A stretch of DNA of 64,000 nucleotides, taken from Hyphomicrobiales bacterium. GTDB lineage: Bacteria; Pseudomonadota; Alphaproteobacteria; Rhizobiales; Rhodobiaceae. Below the pieces are notes generated by a model that did not search any database, was not told where the DNA came from, and saw only the letters and a list, made by a program, of their open reading frames with translations. The position numbers were made by a program, and so were the translations under genes. Below are positions 35,602-46,275 of the stretch, one piece after another. Each line of letters starts with the position of its first letter. The stretch's first letter is position 1. The stretch lies in NCBI GenBank assembly GCA_002869065.1, contig PKTR01000007.1, positions 1 through 64,000 on the forward strand. Reading direction: 5' to 3'.

Positions 35602-36801
35602 CTAGTCGACGACCGTACGCGCAGCCGGGAAATGCAGCGACACGACCGTTCCCTCGCCGACCACGGATTCCATTGCCAGGTCGGCACTGTGCAGATCGGC
35701 GATCCGTTTGGCGATCGGCAGGCCGAGCCCGAGGCCTTCCTTGACTCGTACCAGCGGACCGTCGCCCTGCTGGAAGGGTTCGAAGCAGCGGGTGATCAGT
35801 TCGGGCGCGATGCCCGGCCCCTTGTCATCGACCTCGAAGACCAGCCCGCCATCTTCGGCCTTACTCGCGGCAACGCGGATGGCAACGCCCTCTCCGCCGA
35901 AACAGATCGCGTTGTCCAGCAGATTGGAAAGCGCCATTTCGATCTGCGAACGATCGCAGGCAAGCCGCACGCCGTTGGTCGTGTCTTCAATCGTGATTTT
36001 CGCACCGGTCTGGGCAGCAAGGCTGGTGACCGCCTGGCAGGCACTGTCGATCAGCTGGCGCGGCAGATAGTCGTCCTCGTAGAGATCGACATCGCCCGAC
36101 AGCATTTCGGCAAACCGCATGATATCCGACAGCGTCGAATAGAGCCGCTGGCCGGCCTCCGCGATATGTCCTGAGTATTCGCGGATCGCGTCCGGGCTCG
36201 GCGGGGTGATGCCGTCATCTCCGAGCAGTTTGGAAAAGCCGAGAATGGCGTTCATCGGCGTATGCACTTCGTGGCGCATCATCTTCAGGATATTGCCACG
36301 CACCTGCGAGGCTTGCTGCGCCTGGTCGCGCGCGTCGCGGATATCGGCTTCGGCGCGGCTCATGCGCATGACGTAACGCAACTGATAGCGCAACAACTGC
36401 CAGTTCAGGGGTTTGGTGACGAACGAGGTCGCCCCGACCTGGTAGGCCCGATCGATGGCGCCCATATCCTCGCGGCCGGTGATGACGACAACCGGCAGAT
36501 TGGCGAACCGCTCGTCGGACCGAACGCGCGCGATCAGGTCGAACCCGTTCAGCCGCGGCATGTCGAGGTCGACCAGAAGCAGGTCGCAGGCACCGGTGTT
36601 GAGCTTGTCCCAGGCATCGAGACCGTCGAGCGCGGTGCGCACCGAGACCGTGCCATCGTTCAGTTCCATCGCCGCGAATTCGCACAGAATGGGGTCGTCG
36701 TCGGCAACGATAAACGTCGCCGGCGCTTCGGAAATCGCCACCGCTTGCGGCTGAAAACCTTCTCTCTCCGCTGTCATGGATCCGCCAAGCGAAAACACCA
36801 T
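35602..36801 (-). CDS. Response regulator - histidine kinase hybrid (receiver at the N-terminus)
   Basis: About 399 residues from ATG 36801, which has GGAGGACGGGGAA directly upstream (36816 and 36777 are alternatives). Receiver: FIVADDDPILCEFAAMEL, phospho-Asp in LLLVDLDMPRLNGFDL, KPLNWQ. A coiled-coil linker follows, then a HisKA phosphorylation site (MMRHEVHTPMNAILGFSKLL) and an ATPase (LSNLLDNAICF, VDDKGPGIAPE, GLGLGLPIAKRIADLH). There is no transmembrane segment, so it is cytosolic and probably driven by phosphorylation of its own receiver. It is divergent from a second, membrane-bound hybrid kinase. Confidence 0.9.
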   Translation of the reverse strand: MVFSLGGSMTAEREGFQPQAVAISEAPATFIVADDDPILCEFAAMELNDGTVSVRTALDGLDAWDKLNTGACDLLLVDLDMPRLNGFDLIARVRSDERFANLPVVVITGREDMGAIDRAYQVGATSFVTKPLNWQLLRYQLRYVMRMSRAEADIRDARDQAQQASQVRGNILKMMRHEVHTPMNAILGFSKLLGDDGITPPSPDAIREYSGHIAEAGQRLYSTLSDIMRFAEMLSGDVDLYEDDYLPRQLIDSACQAVTSLAAQTGAKITIEDTTNGVRLACDRSQIEMALSNLLDNAICFGGEGVAIRVAASKAEDGGLVFEVDDKGPGIAPELITRCFEPFQQGDGPLVRVKEGLGLGLPIAKRIADLHSADLAMESVVGEGTVVSLHFPAARTVVD

Positions 36802-36847
36802 TTCCCCGTCCTCCATGGCCGGAGCATGCCACCAAGGAGTAAAGGCG

Positions 36848-36870
36848 CGGTTAGCCGCCGCGATTAACCG
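36848..36870. promoter_or_regulatory. Inverted repeat between the two divergent hybrid kinase genes
   Basis: CGGTTA-N11-TAACCG (36848-36853 and 36865-36870) has perfect 6-bp arms, 34 bp before the ATG at 36904 and 47 bp before the other start. It is a candidate operator for co-regulation of the pair; the TTAACC arm also resembles a CtrA half-site. No regulator is assigned. Confidence 0.35.
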
Positions 36871-36903
36871 GATTCTAAGCCGCCGGCCCTATGGTCGTCG
36901 CAA

Positions 36904-39771
<2,868 letters not shown>

Positions 39772-39806
39772 CGGGCATCCAACGCACTGGCATCGGCACC
39801 CATACA

Positions 39807-39838
39807 AAAGGCCGCCCCTTCCGGAGCGGCCTTTCCTG
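39807..39838 (+). terminator. Terminator after the BarA-like kinase
   Basis: AAAGGCCGC and GCGGCCTTT pair perfectly around a 10-nt loop and are followed by CCTG. It lies between convergent genes. Just downstream, an imperfect 17-bp direct repeat (TTCGA-A/G-CAGTCTGATGG) occurs at 39852-39868 and 39872-39888. Confidence 0.7.
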
Positions 39839-39955
39839 TTTCGCCAGACTATTCGAACAGTCTGATGGCCGTTCGAGCAGTCTGATGGAGCGGTGCTGAT
39901 CACCGCCGAGATCGACTGCGGCAGGCGGCCCCGCCGCAGTCAAATCACGCTGCGC

Positions 39956-40291
39956 TTACGGGCAGACCCAGACCGGGCCAACGGCAACGCAGCCACGACC
40001 ACGCCAACCCGGAGGCGGGCGATAGAAGCGACGGCCGCACGACCGCGGACGGCAACGCGGACCGACGTGGCGGTGCATGGCGCGATAGCCCCAGCGCGGC
40101 ACGTAACCCCAGCGGCAACGACGATTGCAGCGGTGGACCTTCGTCACACCCTCGTCTTCCAAGATCGACAGGACAGAAGCCGCCGGCGCCTTGGTCACAC
40201 CCGGACTGACCGGCGCGGCGGCAGCCGGCGTAACGGCTCCGACCACGACCGCCAGCCCCAGCATCAGAAACAATGACCGAATAAAGGACAT
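39956..40291 (-). CDS. Small secreted Arg/Cys-rich protein
   Basis: 111 residues with a signal peptide (SLFLMLGLAVVVGAVTPAAAAP). The mature part is basic and rich in Arg, Trp, Pro and Cys (VHRCNRRCRWGYVPRWGYRAMHRHVGPRC). Six or more cysteines suggest disulfides. Similar short exported GCG/Arg-rich proteins are frequent in Rhizobiales, but their function is unknown. Confidence 0.65.
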   Translation of the reverse strand: MSFIRSLFLMLGLAVVVGAVTPAAAAPVSPGVTKAPAASVLSILEDEGVTKVHRCNRRCRWGYVPRWGYRAMHRHVGPRCRPRSCGRRFYRPPPGWRGRGCVAVGPVWVCP

Positions 40292-40455
40292 TCATCCCTC
40301 CTTTGGGCAAAAGCCCGTTCACTATGTCACTTGCGACGCTGGCAGTCGCCATTCGCAAGATGTTTACGGGCCAATCTTAAACCCGATCTTTCCGACCGAC
40401 TGTGACGCCGATCACTATCCGACCCCCCGGATCCCTTTGCGTTGCCGTAATGCGC

Positions 40456-40965
40456 TTATTCGACGCCGGTTCCCTCGTGCACGAGGTCATCGAGCAAGGC
40501 GTTGACCGCGTCGAGCGCCTCTTGCGAGCCATCGGCATTGCCGCCCTGGAGCAGCTTGTAGCCGGCATAGACCATGCCCGGCTCGTCGGCGCGCTCGTAG
40601 ACAAAGATGCTGTAGGGGCAGAACGCGATATTCACCGGATCGGCTTCCATCGCCTTGCGCGACACCACCGCCGAGCAGAATTGAAAAACTTCGGCGTCCG
40701 AATAGACCTTAACGGTCGCGCCGACGTCCTCGGCCGTGCGGTTCAGCATCTCGCCAACATGCGCAACGTAGTCGACAACATAGCCGCGATTGATGATGGC
40801 ATCCTCGATGTCCTGAGCCACGACATCGAACTCGCCTTCGACACTGTAGAGGATAATGCCTTCAGGCGATTCAGCGAGCGCCGGCTGAGCGGCGAACATC
40901 ACGGCGAAGCCCAGGCCACCAACAAATGCGCTGACTGCGGCCTTGAATAAATTCCTCATCTTCAT
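40456..40965 (-). CDS. Periplasmic DUF302 protein
   Basis: 169 residues from ATG 40965, preceded by GGGAGGAAG. A signal peptide (FVGGLGFAVMFAAQPALA) is followed by a DUF302 domain: EGIILYSVEGEFDVVAQDIEDAIINRGYVVDYVAHVGEML, ending VEFCSAVVSRKAMEADPVNIAFCPYSIFVYERA-like core. DUF302 proteins are small periplasmic proteins proposed to bind metals or ligands. Function is not established. It is a monocistronic-looking leftward gene. Confidence 0.8.
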   Translation of the reverse strand: MKMRNLFKAAVSAFVGGLGFAVMFAAQPALAESPEGIILYSVEGEFDVVAQDIEDAIINRGYVVDYVAHVGEMLNRTAEDVGATVKVYSDAEVFQFCSAVVSRKAMEADPVNIAFCPYSIFVYERADEPGMVYAGYKLLQGGNADGSQEALDAVNALLDDLVHEGTGVE

Positions 40966-41096
40966 CGGACTTCCTCCCGTATACGCGTGAAGAGGTGACG
41001 TTACGATAACGCGCAACATGCCGAAAAGTCACGCAAAATTCTGAAAGAAAGATAATGCGGTGCGGCATCGGCGCCGGTGCTTCGCCACGCGCGGCG

Positions 41097-41855
41097 CTAT
41101 TCCGCAACAACGCGTCCGGACGACGAAGCGTGCAGCGCGTCAATCAGCGATCGAGCCTGGCGATGGCACTTGTGCTCGATCAGCCAGGTCAGCAATTCTC
41201 CCGGACGGGACTGCATCACGTCCTGCGATACCGGAACGATATCGAGCTTGCGGACACCATCGCCGAGCGAGACGATCAGCTGGCCTTCGCTTACTTGCAG
41301 GCTGTCCGGCAGAACCAGGCTGTGCTCGCCGGCCTTCCACTCAAGCGCACCCAGGCGCCCGTTCTGGTTACGTGCGGAAACAGTCACCGCCTCATCGGCC
41401 GCGCGGCGCCACAGCTCGACGTGATCGACCGGGCTGCACCGCGGCCCGGAGCTGTCGACGCTGACCTGCCAGACGGTCGGCTGCCCGGGGATATCGGCGC
41501 CGGCTTCCGGGCGGCGCGCGGCGCCAAGAGCCGTCGACTGACCGTCCGGTCCGGTCAGGAAAATGCTCACGGCACCCCAATCGCCATCAGCTCCTTCCTC
41601 GACCTCACCGAGGTCGAGCGGACCGTCATGCGGCCCTTCGATATGCAGCACCTCGCCGTCCTGACGGATGAGCGTCACCGAAGCGCCATCGGGAATTTCA
41701 AGAATATCTGCGTTGCCGATTTCATCGCCCGGATGGACATCGGGGCCGCCATCGGTGACGGCGATGACAACGGCGCCGCCTTCGGCGCGTGCCAGACCGC
41801 ATGCGGAAAGCGCGAAAAACAGGATCGCCAAAACCCTGAGAACACCTGCCTTCAT
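41097..41855 (-). CDS. Exported FecR-like protein in the caspase-cyclase operon
   Basis: 252 residues from ATG 41855, with GGAG eight bases upstream. A signal peptide (VLRVLAILFFALSACGLARA) is followed by a FecR-like beta segment (HPGDEIGNADILEIPDGASVTLIRQDGEVLHIEGPHDGPL), then an unassigned region with a C-terminal part of ~60 residues (TWLIEHKCHRQARSLIDAL). FecR-like domains often accompany CHASE2 cyclases as periplasmic partners. It lies 44 bp after the cyclase gene, so co-transcription is likely. The FecR assignment is by pattern only. Confidence 0.6.
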   Translation of the reverse strand: MKAGVLRVLAILFFALSACGLARAEGGAVVIAVTDGGPDVHPGDEIGNADILEIPDGASVTLIRQDGEVLHIEGPHDGPLDLGEVEEGADGDWGAVSIFLTGPDGQSTALGAARRPEAGADIPGQPTVWQVSVDSSGPRCSPVDHVELWRRAADEAVTVSARNQNGRLGALEWKAGEHSLVLPDSLQVSEGQLIVSLGDGVRKLDIVPVSQDVMQSRPGELLTWLIEHKCHRQARSLIDALHASSSGRVVAE

Positions 41856-41899
41856 TGCCGGTACTCCAAATTCCGTCGCCCTGTCATCATCACATCGTG

Positions 41900-43846
41900 T
41901 CACTTGTCGGCCAACACAAGTGTGACGCCCTGTTCGCCCCGCCGCAAGCGCCCATCATGCATCAGGGTAAGCGGATCCTCCGGATTTTTCGTAAGAACCT
42001 GTTGGAAAAGCGCATTCGCCGCCGCATCTTGCCCAGCAAGCGCCGCATAGCCCGCGCGATAGACATCGAGCCATTCCGTATCCCCGCCATCGCTGGATAC
42101 GGGCGTGAAACAGGCGATCGCCGCCACGCGGCCCTTCAGCACCAGCTCGGCCGCCGGCTGGAACACATGCGTTCCGTCATCGGCAACGACCGCGTCGCTA
42201 ACCAGAATGCGGGTGCCGAGATAACGGTTTGCCCCTTCGAGCCGCGCGGCCGTGTTCACCGTGTCGCCAACACCGGTGTAGTCGAAGAACCGCGAACCGC
42301 CGAAATTGCCGACGATCGCCTCGCCCTTGTGAATGCCGATGCGGGTGGCACCAATCGCCACGCCGCGCGCCGCGAGTTCCCGGCGATGCGCTTCCGAGAA
42401 CCGATCGATAGCGAGCGCCAGATCAACCGCCCGCGTTGCCTGATCTTCCTGCTCCGCCGGTGCGCCGAAAAAGCCGATCACCGCGTCGCCGACGATCTTG
42501 TCGATGGTCGCGTCGGCCTCGGTGAACAGGCCGCAAATCGCATCGAGATAGGCATTGAGGATTGCCGCGACCTCGTTCGCCGGCAACCGTTCAGACAGCG
42601 CCGTGAAGCCTTCAAGGTCGGTGAAGACATAGGTGACGACGCGCTTCTCGCCGCCGAGCGTCAGTCCGAGCCGGTGTTCAATGATGCGCTCGACCACCGC
42701 CGGGCTGACATAGCGCGAAAAGGCCGACTTGATGAAGCGATGCGCCGACCAGTCCCGGTGCCAGTGAACCAGTGACAGGATCGCGGCCGACAGGATCGCG
42801 GCGGCCGGCGGCGCGAGAAGCGGCACGACCAGCCCACCGGCGACCAACAGCCAGATGCCGAGAGCGACGTAGCCGAACACCAGAACCGCAAGCCCGGCGA
42901 CCCGCGTCCAGGGCCTAAGCGTCAGCACGAACAGCAGGCAGGACAGCACCGCAAGCGCCAGCGTCGTCAGCACACCGCCGAGACGCGGCAACAGCGACAG
43001 ACGCTCGCCGGCAAGCACCTGTGCCAGCATGTGCGCGTGGATACCGACACCGGCCAGCGCCCCGGCCTTGGTGCCGAGCGGCGCGACGAAGGGAGTCCCG
43101 TGCCGGTCGGTCTCCGGCAGATCGGTGCCGATCAGCACGTATTTGCCCGCGAACCACGTGTCGGGAAGCACATTTGCGGCATGCGCCGGATAGACCGGGA
43201 AGGCAAAGGGCGCGCCAGCCCCGTCGGTGCGGTAGACGATGCGCTGGTCGAGCGGGGAGGAGTGCAACATCGCATCCGCCGCCATCGCTTCGGCGAGCGA
43301 GGGCACCCGCTCGCCCGCGACGACCCGGCCCGTCGACAAACGCCGCACGATGCCGTCGATCTCATCGCGGCGCAGCGCCACCAGCCCCTTGCGACGCTCG
43401 CCGAGAAACGTCTGCAGAGCTGCCCCCTGTCGTTCGGAAAGCCCATCCTCGGTGGTGGCGAACCCCATCACCACCGGCGCCTTCGCCGCATCGATGGCGG
43501 CACGCAGCCGCGCATCCTTCTCGGCCTCGCTCTTTTGATCGACAAGCACATCGACGCCGATCGCGACAGGCCCGGCGCGATCGATCCGCGCGATCAGGTC
43601 GGCGAGAAAGCCGCGATCTATCGGCGAGCGATAGGGCAAGGTCGCCAGCGTGTCCTCGGTCACCGCGACGATGACGATATCGCCGCCGCCACCGGCGCCG
43701 AGCGCACGCGTCATGATCCGGTCGACGGCGACCAGCTCAAGCCGATGGACAGCGATCAGCGCGACAACGACCGAGAACAGCGCGACGACAACCGCCAGCG
43801 CCCACAGGCGGATCGAACGGCGGGGTACTGGACTGGCTTCACTCAC
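41900..43846 (-). CDS. CHASE2-domain class III adenylate/guanylate cyclase
   Basis: 648 residues. An N-terminal helix is followed by a CHASE2 extracytoplasmic sensor (DIVIVAVTEDTLATLPYRSPIDRGFLADLIARI, GVDVLVDQ, YVLIGTDLPETDRHGTPF), three closely spaced transmembrane helices (~residues 295-375), and a cyclase catalytic domain. The catalytic domain has the metal Asp in YVFTDLEGFTALSE, KIVGDAVIGFFGAP, IGIHKGEAIVGNFG and DYTGVGDTVNTAARLEG. It makes cAMP (or cGMP) in response to a periplasmic signal. It starts 6 bp after the caspase stop, so the two are coupled. Confidence 0.92.
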   Translation of the reverse strand: MSEASPVPRRSIRLWALAVVVALFSVVVALIAVHRLELVAVDRIMTRALGAGGGGDIVIVAVTEDTLATLPYRSPIDRGFLADLIARIDRAGPVAIGVDVLVDQKSEAEKDARLRAAIDAAKAPVVMGFATTEDGLSERQGAALQTFLGERRKGLVALRRDEIDGIVRRLSTGRVVAGERVPSLAEAMAADAMLHSSPLDQRIVYRTDGAGAPFAFPVYPAHAANVLPDTWFAGKYVLIGTDLPETDRHGTPFVAPLGTKAGALAGVGIHAHMLAQVLAGERLSLLPRLGGVLTTLALAVLSCLLFVLTLRPWTRVAGLAVLVFGYVALGIWLLVAGGLVVPLLAPPAAAILSAAILSLVHWHRDWSAHRFIKSAFSRYVSPAVVERIIEHRLGLTLGGEKRVVTYVFTDLEGFTALSERLPANEVAAILNAYLDAICGLFTEADATIDKIVGDAVIGFFGAPAEQEDQATRAVDLALAIDRFSEAHRRELAARGVAIGATRIGIHKGEAIVGNFGGSRFFDYTGVGDTVNTAARLEGANRYLGTRILVSDAVVADDGTHVFQPAAELVLKGRVAAIACFTPVSSDGGDTEWLDVYRAGYAALAGQDAAANALFQQVLTKNPEDPLTLMHDGRLRRGEQGVTLVLADK

Positions 43847-43852
43847 GTCGCA

Positions 43853-46015
43853 TCAGGGCCTGTCGAAGCGCACGACCCGCGACTGGCTGCCATCCTTATA
43901 GGTGAGTTGAACCGACAGGAACGGCACGCCCTTCGGCAGCGTAACCCACAGCTTGTTCCAGTCGCGCGGAATGGCGTGCGGATCGCTCGGATTGCACTTC
44001 GGCATCGCGAAGGTTTTCGAGACCTCATCCGTGCCGAGACCGTAGCGCACTTCCGAGATCGCGCAGCGATAGCTGATCAGGTGGGTGAAATAGGCCCGCT
44101 TCTTGTCCGGATAGGCGATCCAGGCCGATGACAGGCGCTCCAGAATGTCCTTCTGCCCGGCAACCAGCGCCATGTCCGGATCGAAGACGACGTCATAAGG
44201 CCCGCGCTCCTCATCCCGGATATCGCGATACTTCACCTTGATGGTCATCTTCTCCGCATTGCCCGGCAACTCGAACATCGGATAGGCGAGCGGCTGGCCG
44301 GTCTGCGGATCGACATAGCCCTGCATGAAACCGGTCGAGCGGAACTCCTCACCCGGTTTCGCGACGAAGATTTCCTTGGCGCGATCGGCGATCGAAAGAT
44401 TGACCATCCAGCCCTGATTGCTGCGCGTCGGCTTGATCGTGACCGGACTTTCCAGCGCCGCCTGATTGAGGAACGACAGCGCGGCGAGCCGGGTCTTGGC
44501 GTCCTCAAGCATCTCGGCGGCCATTTGCTGGTCGATGAAATAGCCGAGGAAGTTGCCGCCCTCGACCTCCTTCATGAAGGCGGTGAGCAGGCGCAGCTCT
44601 TCCTTCTTGTCGGTCATCGACTGCTGGCCGAGGCGGGCGGCGGAATAGTCGCGGCTGAGCTCGTAGAGCGCCGGCGAGAAATCCGGATGCGCTTTGAGGA
44701 AACCGGTCAGCGCCGCGACACGCTCCTCTCGCTCGGCAAGCAGGATTTCGGCGAATTGCAGCGTCGCATCGCGGCTGCCCTGGGTGATGCCGTTGTAGAC
44801 CTGGCGCGCGCCGGCGCGGCCTTCCTGCACGGTCAGGAAATTCTGGAACCGGTAATGCGGATCGACCTGCGGCATGCCGAAGGCGAAGTACTTCATGTAG
44901 TCCTGCCGGGCCTTCGGATAGTCGCCCTGGATCTCGCGCAACCGCGCATTCGAGTAGAACTCGTGCGGCCGCTTCGGCGTCTCGACGATGGTCGCGCGGC
45001 TGGCGAGCTGGGCGAACAGCTTTTCGACCTCGCTGTGGCCCGCCGTGCCGCCCGCCCCCGGCAGCGCCGAAATGCGCGCTTCGGCGAGCGCGGCAAAGGC
45101 ACCCTGCGGGAACACTTCGAGATAGGTCTGGATCTGCTCGGCCGAACCGCTGTCCTTGACGTCGTTCCACAGCTGCAGTTCGAGCTGCACCTTCGAGGCG
45201 TCACCCGACGCGGCTTCGGCAGCGGCAATTGCGGCCGGCGAATCCGCCGGCAGGAACACAACATCGTCGGTCAGCGAGGAATGGTCCCACGGCACCTGCT
45301 CGCCGCTGGTCGCCTCGACGACCGCGCGGCGCACATTCTTGAACGCCGCCTCGATGGTGATGCCCGGGCGCAGGATTTGCTGGGCGATTGCCGCGCTATA
45401 CGGGCTGTTGAGCCCCTTGCCGTCGGTCGCCGTGCTGCCGGGAGCCGTGGCAAAGGAAATGAAGCTGCCGCGCGGCGTCGCCCGCATCAGCGCAAGACCC
45501 TGCGCCTGTGTGGAAATGCTGCGGCTGAGCGCGGTGTTGCGGCAGGCGTCGAGCACCACGACGTTGACGCCCTTGTGCGCGCCTTCCAGCTTGCCGAGCA
45601 CCCAGTCGACCGAAAGCGCCTCGAACTCGGCATCAACCTCGTCCTGAAGCTGTGCGCCGAGCGGCGCGAGATAGTTGACCCCGCCCGCCTGAAAGCCATG
45701 GCCGGAATAGTAGAACAGCCCGGTGCTGCCCGGCCCCGCCGCCGAGAGTTTCTTGCCGAAGCTTTGCACCGAGCGCTTCATGGTGCGCAGATCGGCGTTG
45801 AGCACCAGATCGACCTCGAAGCCCGCCTTTTTCAGAGATTCGGCGATCAACGCCGCATCATTGGCCGGGTTTTTCAGCGGGCCGAGCATCTCGCCTTCGT
45901 AATCGGCATTGCCGACCACCAGCGCGAAGCGATCCTCCGCATGCGCGACCGCCGCGGCGGACAACGCGAAAAACACGACGAATAGGCGCAGTACGCCGGC
46001 AAGCCTGGCGGGCAT
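43853..46015 (-). CDS. Exported caspase-family (peptidase C14) protein
   Basis: 720 residues from ATG 46015. A signal peptide (MPARLAGVLRLFVVFFALSAAAVAHA) is followed by a caspase p20-like domain starting RFALVVGNADYEG, with catalytic His H106 in YYSGHGFQ and Cys C158 in VVVLDACRN. The active site is therefore intact. The remaining ~450 residues include a LQLWNDVKDSGSAEQIQTYLEVFPQGAFAALAEARI module, common in bacterial caspase-like proteins, and a long unassigned C-terminus. It is the first gene of an operon with the CHASE2 cyclase. A perfect 43-bp repeat sits 39-81 bp upstream of the ATG. Confidence 0.9.
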   Translation of the reverse strand: MPARLAGVLRLFVVFFALSAAAVAHAEDRFALVVGNADYEGEMLGPLKNPANDAALIAESLKKAGFEVDLVLNADLRTMKRSVQSFGKKLSAAGPGSTGLFYYSGHGFQAGGVNYLAPLGAQLQDEVDAEFEALSVDWVLGKLEGAHKGVNVVVLDACRNTALSRSISTQAQGLALMRATPRGSFISFATAPGSTATDGKGLNSPYSAAIAQQILRPGITIEAAFKNVRRAVVEATSGEQVPWDHSSLTDDVVFLPADSPAAIAAAEAASGDASKVQLELQLWNDVKDSGSAEQIQTYLEVFPQGAFAALAEARISALPGAGGTAGHSEVEKLFAQLASRATIVETPKRPHEFYSNARLREIQGDYPKARQDYMKYFAFGMPQVDPHYRFQNFLTVQEGRAGARQVYNGITQGSRDATLQFAEILLAEREERVAALTGFLKAHPDFSPALYELSRDYSAARLGQQSMTDKKEELRLLTAFMKEVEGGNFLGYFIDQQMAAEMLEDAKTRLAALSFLNQAALESPVTIKPTRSNQGWMVNLSIADRAKEIFVAKPGEEFRSTGFMQGYVDPQTGQPLAYPMFELPGNAEKMTIKVKYRDIRDEERGPYDVVFDPDMALVAGQKDILERLSSAWIAYPDKKRAYFTHLISYRCAISEVRYGLGTDEVSKTFAMPKCNPSDPHAIPRDWNKLWVTLPKGVPFLSVQLTYKDGSQSRVVRFDRP

Positions 46016-46053
46016 GGCTGAAATTCCCCTTCTCGGTCGTCCCCGCTGCAATT

Positions 46054-46096
46054 CGACCCGAAAGCTGCCGGAGCGTCAACGGACATTTGACCGATA
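46054..46096 (+). repeat. Left copy of the 43-bp direct repeat
   Basis: Starts CGACCCGAAAGCTGCC and ends GACCGATA. It contains GTCAA-N7-TTGAC (46075-46091), 5-bp inverted arms around a 7-bp centre, like a tyrosine-recombinase core. It lies in the upstream region of the caspase gene. Identity with the right copy stops sharply at both ends. Confidence 0.9.
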
Positions 46097-46275
46097 GACG
46101 AGCTTCAGAATGCACGAGCGGACGAAGGAACCGCTGCCTCAACACGCTAGGCTGGTCATTTTATCGCACCGCGGTACGCCCGGTTGATAATTTAGGATTT
46201 GTTAACTAACGTTTTTCGTGCAGTAGGAAATTATGCATCCTGCTCTTTGTGTTTTGCGTAGCGTAGAGTTTTCCA

